From Rhizobium sp. (GTDB lineage Bacteria; Pseudomonadota; Alphaproteobacteria; Rhizobiales; Rhizobiaceae), in the NCBI GenBank assembly GCA_003527225.1, contig DPXQ01000051.1, forward strand, positions 2,108-29,169: a stretch of DNA of 27,062 nt. Direction: 5' to 3'. Below are positions 13,839-22,192 of this stretch, piece after piece. Under the pieces are notes generated by a model. The model made no database searches. It was not told the origin of the DNA and saw only the letters and a list, made by a program, of their open reading frames with translations. Made by a program: the position numbers and the translations under genes. Each line of letters begins with the position of its first letter. Positions within the stretch are counted from its first letter, which is position 1.

Positions 13839-15511
13839 AGGGTGCAGACGTCATTGCCATCATCATCCTGGCGGCCATCGTCATTGCCGTTGCCGCCTAT
13901 CTTCTGCACTGGCTGTATCGCCGCTCGACCAAGGATGTGAGCTTCGTGCGCACCGGCTTCGGTGGCGAAAAGGTCGTCATGGGCGGCGGCGCCCTGGTCC
14001 TGCCGATTCTGCATGACCTGACCGAAGTCAACATGAACACGCTCCGTCTGGAGGTGACCCGCGCCCGAGAGAAGTCGCTGATCACCAAGAACCGGATGCG
14101 CGTGGAACTGACCGTCGAGTTCTACGTCCGGGTGTCGCCGAATACCGATGCCGTGGCCACGGCCGCGCGGAGCCTCGGCAACCGCACCATGGATGCCGAG
14201 CAGTTGAAGGACCTGATCCAGGGCCGGTTCGTCGACGCCATGGGTGGCGCTGCTGCCAAGATGACGCTGGAGCACATCCACGAAAACCGCCAGGCTTTCG
14301 TCAAGGAAGTGAAGCAGGAGGTAGCGGAGAGCCTTGCGCTCGATGGCCTCGAGCTCGAATCCGTTTCGCTCACCTCGCTCGACCAGGCCGACATCAAGCT
14401 CTTCGACCCGTCCAACACCTTCGACGCCGAAGGTCTGACGCTTCTGACCGAGCAGATCGAAAGCCGCAAGAAGAAGCGTAACGACATCGAGAAGGACACG
14501 GCCGTGGCGATCCGCGCCAAGAACCTCGAAGCGGAAATGCGGAGCCTCGAGATCGAGCGCGACAGCGAATATGCGCGCCTGTCGCACGAAGCCCAGGTCT
14601 CGATCGAGCGGGCCACGAAGAAGTCCGAGGTTGCCGCACAGAACGCCCAGCGCGAGCGTGAGATCGAAGCCGTCAAGCTACGGGAACGGGAAGCGGTCGA
14701 ACGCACCCGCATCGAGATGGAACGCGAAGTCGAGATGATGGAAATCCGTCGCCGCGAAGTCGTCCAGATCGAGGAACAGTCCCGCGAGATCGCCGTGTCG
14801 CTGAAGTCCAAGGAGCGTTCCGAAGCGCAGGCCGAGGCGGAAAATGCCCGCGCCGCCATGGTCGAGGCTCAGGAAAAGGTCCAGACCCTCAGGGATACCG
14901 AGATCGCCAACCGCCAGAAGGCCATCGACCGCATCGAGGCCGAACGCGAGGCGGGCGCCGAAGCTGCCCGGCTGCGCATCCTGGCCGAGGCCGAGAAGGC
15001 CGCCGCGCAGGACCGGGCCGATGCCGACCGTATTGCGGTTGCCGCGCTCGAAGAGCGCATGAAGGTCGAAGCCGAGGGCAAGGAAAGGCTCAATGCTGCG
15101 GAAAACATGCGTTCCGATGCCAGCCGGCGCTCCGCCCTGCACAAGGCGCTGGTCGAGAACCTGCCCGGGATCATCCGGGAAAGCGTCAAGCCGATGGAGA
15201 AGATCGAGGGCATCAAGATCGTGCATGTCGAGGGTCTGCCCGGTCTTTCGGGTGGCCAGGGTGGCATGGGGCAGCCCGTCGCCGGTGTCGACGGCGGCTC
15301 GCCGCGCGAAGGCAATCTGGCCGAGCAGGTGGTGACCTCGGCGCTGCGCTATCGCACCCAGGCTCCGTTTGTCGACACGCTTCTCGGCGAGATCGGCCTG
15401 ACGTCGGAGACCATACACCGGCCGCATGCGCTGAGCGATCTGTCGAAGATCGTCTACACCGAGCCGTCCGCCGCAACGTCGGCCGGCAAGGACAAAACCC
15501 GTCCCAACTGA
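13835..15511 (+). CDS. SPFH/Band-7 flotillin-like membrane scaffold protein
   Basis: 558 aa. A single N-terminal membrane helix (about residues 5-28) precedes an SPFH domain (about 30-200; VRTGFGGEKVVMGGGALVLP, RMRVELTVEFYVRVSP). Next is a long charged coiled coil (about 205-440; repeated Glu-Ala-Arg heptads such as EREREAVERTRIEMER-like stretches) and a Gly-rich C-terminal region with LSGGQGGMG. This is the flotillin/YqiK architecture, which oligomerises in ordered membrane patches. AAGGA precedes the ATG. Placement between a rhodopsin-like protein and transport genes suggests it organises these membrane proteins. A perfect stem-loop follows its stop codon. Confidence 0.88.
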   Translation: MKGADVIAIIILAAIVIAVAAYLLHWLYRRSTKDVSFVRTGFGGEKVVMGGGALVLPILHDLTEVNMNTLRLEVTRAREKSLITKNRMRVELTVEFYVRVSPNTDAVATAARSLGNRTMDAEQLKDLIQGRFVDAMGGAAAKMTLEHIHENRQAFVKEVKQEVAESLALDGLELESVSLTSLDQADIKLFDPSNTFDAEGLTLLTEQIESRKKKRNDIEKDTAVAIRAKNLEAEMRSLEIERDSEYARLSHEAQVSIERATKKSEVAAQNAQREREIEAVKLREREAVERTRIEMEREVEMMEIRRREVVQIEEQSREIAVSLKSKERSEAQAEAENARAAMVEAQEKVQTLRDTEIANRQKAIDRIEAEREAGAEAARLRILAEAEKAAAQDRADADRIAVAALEERMKVEAEGKERLNAAENMRSDASRRSALHKALVENLPGIIRESVKPMEKIEGIKIVHVEGLPGLSGGQGGMGQPVAGVDGGSPREGNLAEQVVTSALRYRTQAPFVDTLLGEIGLTSETIHRPHALSDLSKIVYTEPSAATSAGKDKTRPN

Positions 15512-15519
15512 ACGTGAAT

Positions 15520-15544
15520 GCCGGCCGGGGAGCACCCGGCCGGC
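15520..15544 (+). promoter_or_regulatory. Perfect 10-bp stem-loop after the flotillin gene
   Basis: GCCGGCCGGG (15520-15529), loop GAGCA, CCCGGCCGGC (15535-15544). It begins 9 bases after the flotillin stop and lies 36 bases before the next start. Very stable, without a T-run, so it is more likely an mRNA processing or stability element, or a partial attenuator, than a full terminator. Confidence 0.5.
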
Positions 15545-15580
15545 GCGCTCCGCTCGCGGGAAGCCACAGGAAGACGTGCC

Positions 15581-16009
15581 ATGAAACAGACCGGCTCCAG
15601 TATTGAACGCTCCATCCTGATCTTCGCGATATGGGCCGTGCTCGGCTTTCTGGGCCTCGGCGTGTTTCTCGAAGGCATGAAGACCGACATCTGGCTCGTG
15701 TCGGCCTGCGGTGTCTCGGTCATCGTTCTCGCCTTCATCGCTCACATCATCGTCAACGGCGTCTTCGACACGGGCTTTTCGGCCGGGGAGACTTCGCTGG
15801 GGCTGGGCGCCTATGGCGTCCTCGGCTTCGTTTTCGTGGTCTCCGCCGCCGGCGGTTCCCTGACCATGGCCGACTATTACTCCGGGCTGACTCTGTTCGG
15901 CGTGCTGGCCGCCGGCTTCCTCGCCTATCTCTTCACGCGGCATGGCCTGCGCGGCGCCTTTTCCCGGTTCCACGTCAAGCCCATGGACAGGCGGGAGGCC
16001 GGCCTATGA
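15581..16009 (+). CDS. Small four-helix membrane protein, probable partner of the symporter
   Basis: 142 aa from ATG 15581 with AGGAAG about 7 bases upstream; the frame is open further 5' but crosses the stem-loop. Four hydrophobic segments are visible at about residues 11-31, 38-61, 72-91 and 98-121, ending in a basic cytoplasmic tail (FTRHGLRGAFSRFHVKP). I do not recognise a family. Its stop overlaps the start of the SSS-type transporter (ATGA), so the two are translationally coupled. Small membrane proteins encoded this way often form an accessory subunit of the transporter. That role is inference. Confidence 0.7.
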   Translation: MKQTGSSIERSILIFAIWAVLGFLGLGVFLEGMKTDIWLVSACGVSVIVLAFIAHIIVNGVFDTGFSAGETSLGLGAYGVLGFVFVVSAAGGSLTMADYYSGLTLFGVLAAGFLAYLFTRHGLRGAFSRFHVKPMDRREAGL

Positions 16010-17922
16010 TCTGGTTGCCGCTCTATGCACTTTTCTACGCCGCCGCCACGCTTTACTGGGCGCGCCTCAGCGCGCGGGAAAACGGCGACTATCAGAGCTT
16101 CTTTTCTGCCGCGCACGGGCTCCCGCCCTGGATATCCGCCCTGGTCGTGGCCGGTACGAGCATTTCCGGCTGGGCCGTGCTCGTCGGCGCGGAAGAAATC
16201 GGCAGGAATGGCTTCGGTCTCGCCGCCGTGCTGCAGGCGGGCGTGGCGCTGGCCTTGCCGGGCGTGATCTTCTTCAAACGCATCTGGCTGCTGGGCCGGC
16301 ATTTGCGGATTTCCTCGTTACCCGAACTCTTTCGCGCCTACTGGCAGTCAGAGTTCCTGACAGCTTTCGCCGCCATCGTTGCCGTGCTCTTTGCCGTCGC
16401 CTTCGCCGGCCTGCAACTCTCCGCCCTGTCGAAACTGCTGGCGCGGATGAGCGATGGCGCGCTGTCGCCGGAAATCGCAGCCACGCTGCTCGGGCTCCTG
16501 CTGTTCGGCTATGTGGTGATCGGCGGGATGCGCGCCATCGGTTATCTGGGTGCGCTTCAGGCCTTGCTCGCCGGCGCGGCCCTGATCGGACTTGCCGCCT
16601 TTTCCCTGATCTCGATCGGCGGGGCCTCGGCTCTGAATGCCGGGCTGTTGCGGCTTGCCGCAGACCCGGCCACCGCCGGCCGGTTCCTCGTCTCGGGCGT
16701 CGTTCAATTCACCGCTGGCGTGGGCAAGGAGGCTGCCGTCGGCCATGAGGGCACGGCCTTGGCGAGCCTGTCCTTTGCCCTGGCGCTGATGGGGTTGCAG
16801 GCCAGCCCGATGGTCATGAAAGTGGTGCTCTCGACGTCAAGCCCGCGCGGTTTCGCGGCCGGGCAGACATGGGTCATGGCGGGTGCCTTCGGTGCCATGT
16901 TCGTCTTCTGCACGGCCGTGATCGGCGCTGGCGAATTGATCGATCCAGCACTCGGCCTCGCAGGGCTACTGACCGGTCTTTCGCCCTGGTTTTCGGCCTG
17001 GCTCCTGATCGGCCTGCTTGCCGGCATTCAGCTGATAGCGGGTCTCGCACTTCTCAGCGCCGGGGAAAGCCTCGTGCGCAACATCCACAAGCCGCTGTTT
17101 CACAGCCAGCTGTCGCGGCGCGACACGGTCACGCTCACACGGATCCTGATCGGTCTTCTGGTGGTCGCGACCGTGGCCATGCAGGTGCTGACCCCGGTCA
17201 CGCTGTCCATGCTTGCCGCGCTCGCGCTGCCGCTGTCGTTCCAGCTCTGGACGCCGTTGCTGGGCATGACATGGCTGCGCTGGATCACCAGGCCCGCCGT
17301 GGTGACCGGCGTGGGATTCGGGGCGGCGGCGGTGCTCTTGACCGAGCCATTCGGCATATCCCTGCTCTCCTATCTCGGCCTCGATCTGCCCTGGGGCCGC
17401 AATCCGTGGACCATCCATTCTGCCGCCTGGGGCATGGCCGCCAACCTGGCCGTCACCCTGCTGGTTTCGGCGTTTACGCAACGGCGCGGTTTCGGCGAGG
17501 CCGCGGAGGAGGCGAGAAGGTTCCTGTTCGACGAGCTGCGCGGCAGTGCTAGGGTTCGCGCGCTTCGCTCCACGGCATGGTCCGTCACGCTTGCCTGGAT
17601 CTTTCTCGCCATCGGCCCCGGCCTTGTCTTCGGCAATTACGCCTTCATCGATACAGGCGGCCGCTGGGTGCTTGGGCTGCCCTCGCTCTGGGGCTGGGCG
17701 CTTTCGATGTGGGTGGCCGGCCTCGGGCTGGTCTGGTTCCTGTCCTACAAGATGGAAATGGCAAGCCCGCCCGCCGTCGATGTTCCCTCCTACACGCCGC
17801 GTCCGAAACTGAGGACGAGCCAGATCGAGGCCGAACGGGAACGTCGACGCAACTTTATCATCACGATAGCCGTTGGTTTCAGCCTTGCGGTCATTGCCGC
17901 GCTGTCCTTCGGCCAGCCATGA
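16006..17922 (+). CDS. Sodium:solute symporter (SSS) family transporter
   Basis: 638 aa from ATG 16006, with GGGAGG at 15993-15998 upstream and a 4-base overlap with the previous gene. An open frame extending to 15631 is not used. About 13-14 membrane helices. SSS features include TSISGWAVLVGAEEIGRNG in helix 2, KRIWLLGRHLRISSLPELFR after it, and a helix 6-8 region with GVVQFTAGVGKEAAVGHEG. It is longer than typical members (about 500-550 aa). A charged loop (EAAEEARRFLFDELRG) precedes the last helices and the tail carries KLRTSQIEAERERRR. It would give the operon a second, ion-driven uptake route, or a sensor-like function. Substrate unknown. Confidence 0.8.
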   Translation: MIWLPLYALFYAAATLYWARLSARENGDYQSFFSAAHGLPPWISALVVAGTSISGWAVLVGAEEIGRNGFGLAAVLQAGVALALPGVIFFKRIWLLGRHLRISSLPELFRAYWQSEFLTAFAAIVAVLFAVAFAGLQLSALSKLLARMSDGALSPEIAATLLGLLLFGYVVIGGMRAIGYLGALQALLAGAALIGLAAFSLISIGGASALNAGLLRLAADPATAGRFLVSGVVQFTAGVGKEAAVGHEGTALASLSFALALMGLQASPMVMKVVLSTSSPRGFAAGQTWVMAGAFGAMFVFCTAVIGAGELIDPALGLAGLLTGLSPWFSAWLLIGLLAGIQLIAGLALLSAGESLVRNIHKPLFHSQLSRRDTVTLTRILIGLLVVATVAMQVLTPVTLSMLAALALPLSFQLWTPLLGMTWLRWITRPAVVTGVGFGAAAVLLTEPFGISLLSYLGLDLPWGRNPWTIHSAAWGMAANLAVTLLVSAFTQRRGFGEAAEEARRFLFDELRGSARVRALRSTAWSVTLAWIFLAIGPGLVFGNYAFIDTGGRWVLGLPSLWGWALSMWVAGLGLVWFLSYKMEMASPPAVDVPSYTPRPKLRTSQIEAERERRRNFIITIAVGFSLAVIAALSFGQP

Positions 17923-17946
17923 AAAAGAGATACGAGGGAAGTTGAG

Positions 17947-19071
17947 ATGAAAGCCAGAATTGCGCTTCTGAAGTCCATGTACGCTGCACGCCCCTATCAG
18001 GACACGAGACCGCTCGAGATTGTCGAGGTGGAACTCGACGAGCCGGGTCCGGGCGAACTTCGCGTCAAGATGGCGGCAGCCGGGCTCTGCCATTCCGACC
18101 TCTCCGTCATCAACGGCGACCGGCCTCGCGACATGCCGGTTGCGCTCGGACACGAGGCGTCCGGCGTGGTCGAGGCCGTTGGCCCCGGCGTCAACCGCTT
18201 TTCTCCCGGTGATCACGTTGTGCTGGTCTTCGTTCCCTCCTGTGGCCATTGCGTGCCGTGCGCCTCGGGCCGACCGGCTCTCTGCGAGCCGGGTGCCGCG
18301 GCCGCCGCCAAGGGAACGTTGATTTCCGGAGAAAGGCGCCTGCGCTACAAGGGCGAGCTGATCAACCATCACATCGGCGTCTCCGCCTTTTCGACCCATG
18401 CCGTCGTGTCGGAAAATTCCTGCGTGAAGATCGACAAGTCCATCCCGCTCGACCGGGCTGCCTTGCTCGGTTGCGCCGTGCTGACCGGCGTGGGAGCCGT
18501 GCTCAATTCCGGTGAACTGAAGATGGGGCAGAGCTGTGCCGTGATCGGCCTTGGCGGGGTCGGCCTGGCGGGGCTTTTGGGCGCGGTCGCCGCCGGTGCC
18601 GAGACGATCATCGCCGCCGATCCCGCGGGGCACAAGCGGGCCCTGGCGCTCGAACTCGGCGCCACCCATGCCATCGATCCGGCGGATGACAACGCAGTGG
18701 CCGAGGTGAAGGCCATCACCGGTGGCGGTGTGGACCTGGCGGTGGAGCTCGCCGGTGCCGCAGCCGCGCTGAAGTTTGCCTATGACATCACCCGCCGGGG
18801 CGGAACCACCGTCACCGGTGGCTTGCCCAACCCCAAGGCGGAACTGAGCATTCCGGCCGTCTCCCTGACGGTGGGCGAGCAGACGCTGAAGGGGTCGTAT
18901 GTCGGATCATGCGTGCCGGTGCGGGACATCCCGCGCTTTGCCGCGATGATGCAATCGGGAAAGCTGCCGATCGAAAAACTGATGACCCATACGATCTCGC
19001 TCGATGAGATCAACGAGGGTTTCGAGCGTCTTGCCGCCGGCGACGCGATCCGCCAGGTCATCGTGTTCTGA
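17947..19071 (+). CDS. Zinc-dependent medium-chain alcohol dehydrogenase
   Basis: 374 aa with GAGGGAAG before the ATG. Catalytic zinc ligands: Cys48 in GLCHSDL, His69-Glu70 in GHEASG, and Cys176 in LLGCAVLTG. Structural zinc: four cysteines (99, 102, 105, 113) in SCGHCVPCASGRPALC. The coenzyme fold is GLGGVGL (201-207) with acidic Asp225, favouring NAD. It is the last gene of the run, 25 bases after the symporter. In a lactone route it could oxidise the omega- or gamma-hydroxy acid released by ring opening, in place of the iron-type dehydrogenase BlcB of Agrobacterium. That assignment is inference. Confidence 0.9.
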   Translation: MKARIALLKSMYAARPYQDTRPLEIVEVELDEPGPGELRVKMAAAGLCHSDLSVINGDRPRDMPVALGHEASGVVEAVGPGVNRFSPGDHVVLVFVPSCGHCVPCASGRPALCEPGAAAAAKGTLISGERRLRYKGELINHHIGVSAFSTHAVVSENSCVKIDKSIPLDRAALLGCAVLTGVGAVLNSGELKMGQSCAVIGLGGVGLAGLLGAVAAGAETIIAADPAGHKRALALELGATHAIDPADDNAVAEVKAITGGGVDLAVELAGAAAALKFAYDITRRGGTTVTGGLPNPKAELSIPAVSLTVGEQTLKGSYVGSCVPVRDIPRFAAMMQSGKLPIEKLMTHTISLDEINEGFERLAAGDAIRQVIVF

Positions 19072-19104
19072 GAACCGCGAGCGCCAGGAGAACCCGCTCC
19101 TCCG

Positions 19105-20052
19105 TCAGGAAGCGCGGGTGCCCTGTGGGGCTGCGGGAGAGATCATCGACTTGGCCCTGATCTTTGCGGCCTTGCGATAGGCCCGGGGCGTCAGGCCCGT
19201 TTCCATGCGAAAATAGCGATTGAAGTTCGACAGGTTGTTGAAGCCCGCCTCGAAACAGATGTCGGTGATCGGCAGGTCGCTTTCCGACAGCAGGGTGCGG
19301 GCCAGCCACACGCGGACCGAACGGCTGTAGTCGGAGAAGTTCATGCCGGTGAGCCTGCGGAAGGCCCGTGAGAAGGCGGAGGGTTCGAGGCCGACCCGCT
19401 CGGCGACCTCGCGCATCTGCGCCCCGGGGCTAGACTGCATGATCTGGATCGCCTGGTCGATCCTGCGGTGGCGCCTGTCCGACAGCTGGTTGTAGACGGA
19501 GATGAAGTGCTCGCTGGCCAGAAGCCGCTTCTGCGGGGCGGCCTCGATGGCATTCAGGATCTCGATGAAGAGGCCGAGCCCGCCACGGTTTCTGGATGCA
19601 TGCAGTGCGAGGATCTTCGCTCCGATCTCATGCGCCTCCCTGCCGACGATCTCGATTCCGCGTTCAGCCATGGGCTTCAGGCGGTGCAGGACCTCGAACT
19701 CGGGGCAGATGGCCCGCACGCCCATCAGTGCATCGGCATCGAACTGCAGGACCATGTCGCGCCCGGGCAGCGGCGGTGCCCCGGGCGTGATCCAGTTGTG
19801 CGGCAGGTTGGTTCCTGCCAGCACCAGGTGACCGGGTTTGAACGGACCGATGTAGTCGCCGACATAGGCAAAGCCATGGGCGTCTGGGATGAAGTGGATT
19901 TCCCACTCGGGGTGGTAGTTCCAGATGCAAATCGGGTTTGGGTAGTCGTCGCGGCGGATCAGATAGGACGCCTCGCCCGGCAGCACGATCTGCTCGCGTG
20001 TCGCCGTGAAAGTGTCGGAAACCGAAATGGGGAAATCTGATGCAATAGGCAT
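19105..20052 (-). CDS. AraC-family transcriptional regulator (sugar-type ABC locus)
   Basis: 315 aa from the ATG at 20052. The frame stays open far upstream, but those residues lie over the divergent binding-protein gene. The N-terminal cupin (IWNYHPEWEIHFIPDAHGF, then FKPGHLVLAGTNLPHNW) is followed by helices and two helix-turn-helix motifs (MREVAERVGLEPSAFSRAFR and ITDICFEAGFNNLSNFNRYF, ending in GLTPRAYRK). It is convergent with the dehydrogenase gene and divergent from the binding-protein gene at 20191, which it probably controls from the 138-bp gap. Confidence 0.88.
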   Translation of the reverse strand: MPIASDFPISVSDTFTATREQIVLPGEASYLIRRDDYPNPICIWNYHPEWEIHFIPDAHGFAYVGDYIGPFKPGHLVLAGTNLPHNWITPGAPPLPGRDMVLQFDADALMGVRAICPEFEVLHRLKPMAERGIEIVGREAHEIGAKILALHASRNRGGLGLFIEILNAIEAAPQKRLLASEHFISVYNQLSDRRHRRIDQAIQIMQSSPGAQMREVAERVGLEPSAFSRAFRRLTGMNFSDYSRSVRVWLARTLLSESDLPITDICFEAGFNNLSNFNRYFRMETGLTPRAYRKAAKIRAKSMISPAAPQGTRAS

Positions 20053-20065
20053 TGGTCGACTCGTG

Positions 20066-20093
20066 TTGCAGCGCAGAAATGTGAAAATAGTAT
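20066..20093 (+). promoter_or_regulatory. Candidate promoter of the second binding-protein gene
   Basis: TTGCAG (20066-20071), 16-base spacer, TAGTAT (20088-20093) within the AraC/binding-protein divergent gap. The opposite strand has TTGATA near the same place, which could serve the AraC gene. Weak, read by eye. Confidence 0.3.
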
Positions 20094-20190
20094 CAATTCT
20101 GCGGCAGAGGCAAACTAGTTCAGGTCTTCCGCTCGGGCAAGATAGCGCCTGTACATGGCAAGGGAGTTTTGCCATCCGAGGGAGGAAATC

Positions 20191-21441
20191 ATGACATTCA
20201 ACAGTCTCCGCGCCGGCTGCGCGGTTATCGCGTTTCTTGCGGCTTCCAATGCTTTCGCCGCTGCCCAGTGCACTGACGACCTGCGCGTCCTGGCGCAGCC
20301 GCGCGACGGCCTGACGCTTCTCGAAGACTATGTCGACGAGTTCGAAGAGCTCTCCGGCGCCGGGTTCGAGATCAGCTATCTGAACGAGAACGACCGCCGC
20401 GCCAAGTCGCAGGCGGACGCATCGACCGTCGGCAGCTTCGACGTCTACTATGTGGACGAAGCGAACCTGGCCTTGTTTGCCTCGTCCGGATGGATCGTGC
20501 CGCTCGACGGCTTTTACCCGGCGGAATACGACTACAATGATTTCGACGCCGGCATGCGGGCTGCGGCCACCTATGACGGCAAGCAGTGGTTTGCTCCGAT
20601 CCAGGGCGGCGGCGACCTGATGGTCTACCGCACCGATCTGCTGGAAAAGGCCGGCATCGCTCCGCCGAAGACCTGGGACGAATATCTCGCGGCCGTCAAG
20701 AAACTGCATGACCCGGCCAACGGCGTCTACGGCACGGCGCTGCGCGGCCAGCGCGGCTCGGGCGCGAACGTCTGGCGCTGGATGCCCCTGTTCAAGGCCA
20801 ATGGTGGCGAATGGTTCAAGGACGGCAAGCCGGCCTTCAATTCCGAAGCCGCGGTGAAGGCGACCGAGGCCTATCTCGACCTGTTCAAGTATTCGGCTCC
20901 GGGCACGCAAACCGGTTCCTGGGACGAGTCGACCGGTGCCTTCCGCGCCGGCAAGGTGGCGATCATCGTCGAATCCGCACCGCTCGGCGGCATGTCCGTC
21001 GACAAGGCGCAGAGCCAGGTCGCCGACAAGGTCGCCTTCTCCGTGCCACCGTCGCCGCTACCGGGCGGTGGTTATGCCCACGGTTTCGCCATCGCCTCCA
21101 AGGCCAATGCAACGGACGAGGAAAAGGCCTGCGCCGGTCTGTTCGTCGCCTGGGCCACGTCGAAGGAGCAGGAAGCGCGTCGCCTGGCCGCCGGCCAGCC
21201 CGGTGAACTGACGCGTACCAGCACCTATCAGAGCCCGGAATACGCCAAGACCTTCGGCCAGAACCTTGCCGATGCGATGGCCGCCACCGGTGCCAAGACC
21301 CAGGTCACCTTCTGGCAGGATCCGCGCTGGCAGGAACTGGGCAACCAGTGGGGCATCATGCTGGAAGAGCTGATCACCGGCAGCCGCACCGACATCAAGG
21401 CGACGCTCGACGAACTCGAGGCCTTCGCCGCCAAGCTCTGA
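20191..21441 (+). CDS. Extracellular solute-binding protein family 1 (sugar ABC importer)
   Basis: 416 aa from ATG 20191, preceded by GGGAGGAAATC. The signal peptide is about 24 residues (MTFNSLRAG, then VIAFLAASNAFA). The mature protein has the SBP_bac_1 pattern of UgpB/MalE relatives: GSFDVYYVDEANLALFASSG, YDGKQWFAPIQGGGDLMVYR, LLEKAGIAPPKTWDEYLAA, FRAGKVAIIVESAPLG. It probably binds a sugar or polyol in the periplasm. A strong stem-loop follows. Its permease is truncated and no second permease or ATPase is in the window, so it is likely an orphan unless served by genes elsewhere. Confidence 0.88.
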   Translation: MTFNSLRAGCAVIAFLAASNAFAAAQCTDDLRVLAQPRDGLTLLEDYVDEFEELSGAGFEISYLNENDRRAKSQADASTVGSFDVYYVDEANLALFASSGWIVPLDGFYPAEYDYNDFDAGMRAAATYDGKQWFAPIQGGGDLMVYRTDLLEKAGIAPPKTWDEYLAAVKKLHDPANGVYGTALRGQRGSGANVWRWMPLFKANGGEWFKDGKPAFNSEAAVKATEAYLDLFKYSAPGTQTGSWDESTGAFRAGKVAIIVESAPLGGMSVDKAQSQVADKVAFSVPPSPLPGGGYAHGFAIASKANATDEEKACAGLFVAWATSKEQEARRLAAGQPGELTRTSTYQSPEYAKTFGQNLADAMAATGAKTQVTFWQDPRWQELGNQWGIMLEELITGSRTDIKATLDELEAFAAKL

Positions 21442-21457
21442 CGTCTCCCAAGCCGTC

Positions 21458-21485
21458 AGCGGGCGCGTCGCGAGGCGCGCCCGCT
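21458..21485 (+). promoter_or_regulatory. Stem-loop after the second binding-protein gene
   Basis: AGCGGGCGCG (21458-21467), 8-base loop, CGCGCCCGCT (21476-21485): a perfect 10-bp stem 16 bases after the stop codon. No T-run. Its place matches that of the stem-loop at 8346-8368 and fits boosting of binding-protein mRNA over the permease. Confidence 0.5.
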
Positions 21486-21506
21486 CCTGTCACGCGAGGA
21501 TCTGCC

Positions 21507-22043
21507 ATGCGCCGCGGCCGTTCGCTGCCTTACGTCTTTCTTGGGCCCACTTTGGGCATCCTGGTCGTTCTGGCGCTCGTGCCGACGATCTATGCGATCA
21601 ACATCTCCCTGCAGAACCGCACCCTGGCGCAGCCGGAGGCGGAGTATGTCTGGTTTGCCAACTACCTGGCGCTGTTCTCCGACGCGCGCTTCCTCAATGC
21701 GCTCTGGGTGTCGTTCAAATGGGAGATCCTGAGCGTCAGCGCGACCATGGCCACCGGCCTTATCCTGGGCATTGCGATGTTCGAGGCAGCGAGCCCGCGC
21801 ATGCGCAACATTCTCTGCGTGCTGTTCATCATCCCCGTGCTCCTGCCGCGCGTCTGCGCTGCCTTCGTGTGGAAATTCTCGTTCCATCCGCTCTATGGCG
21901 CGCTGACCTGGCCGGTCCGTGAACTCACCGGCAGCACGCCCGACATCCTGTCGACGCCGCTGGGTGCGCTGCTCGCGGTCGCCTTCGTCGATGTCTGGCA
22001 ATGGGTCGATCTGCTTTGGTGGACGCATTGCGCTCGGCCCTAG
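21507..22043 (+). pseudogene. Truncated MalF/UgpA-type ABC permease
   Basis: Starts at ATG 21507 with GCGAGGA upstream and reads as a normal sugar permease for about 166 residues (FLGPTLGILVVLALVPTIYA, SFKWEILSVSATMATGLIL, FIIPVLLPRVCAAFVWKFSF) up to VAFVDVWQW. It then runs into an istB fragment and stops after about 12 foreign residues. The conserved cytoplasmic EAA loop that contacts the ATPase, and the last helices, are missing, so the product cannot form a working permease. A full protein would be near 290 aa. Confidence 0.85.
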
Positions 22044-22192
22044 CGGACTGGAAAAACTCATGTGGTGCTCGGTCTGGGATGGGCGGCGTACGAGGGGGGC
22101 CTGTCCGTCGACTTCACCACGGCCGCCGCGCTGGTCAGCAAGATGGTGGGGGACCGCGACGAGTGGCGTCTGCTCCCCTTCCAGAAGCAGAT
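22010..22192 (+). pseudogene. IS21-family istB fragment (ATP-binding helper of transposase)
   Basis: One frame reads RIALGPSGLEK, then after a one-base slip the next reads GKTHVVLGLGWAAYEGGL, FTTAAALVSKM and RDEWRLLPFQKQM. This follows the IstB text: LGPSGLGKTHLA (Walker A), A..AG..V.FTTAA.LV, RDERRLL..QKQL. A single G appears lost at about 22050 (CTGGAAAAAC where CTGGGAAAAAC is expected). Only the Walker A region remains; both sides are replaced by unrelated genes, the permease at left and the PAS gene at right. No terminal repeats were seen. Confidence 0.75.

Noticed and set aside
17919..17945. Eight-residue micro-ORF (MKKRYEGS) between the SSS transporter and dehydrogenase genes
   Set aside because: It overlaps the transporter stop as ATGA but has no Shine-Dalgarno of its own and the dehydrogenase gene has a good one.
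16966..18669. 567-aa open frame antisense to the transporter and dehydrogenase genes
   Set aside because: No start signal or domain; it crosses two well-supported plus-strand genes.
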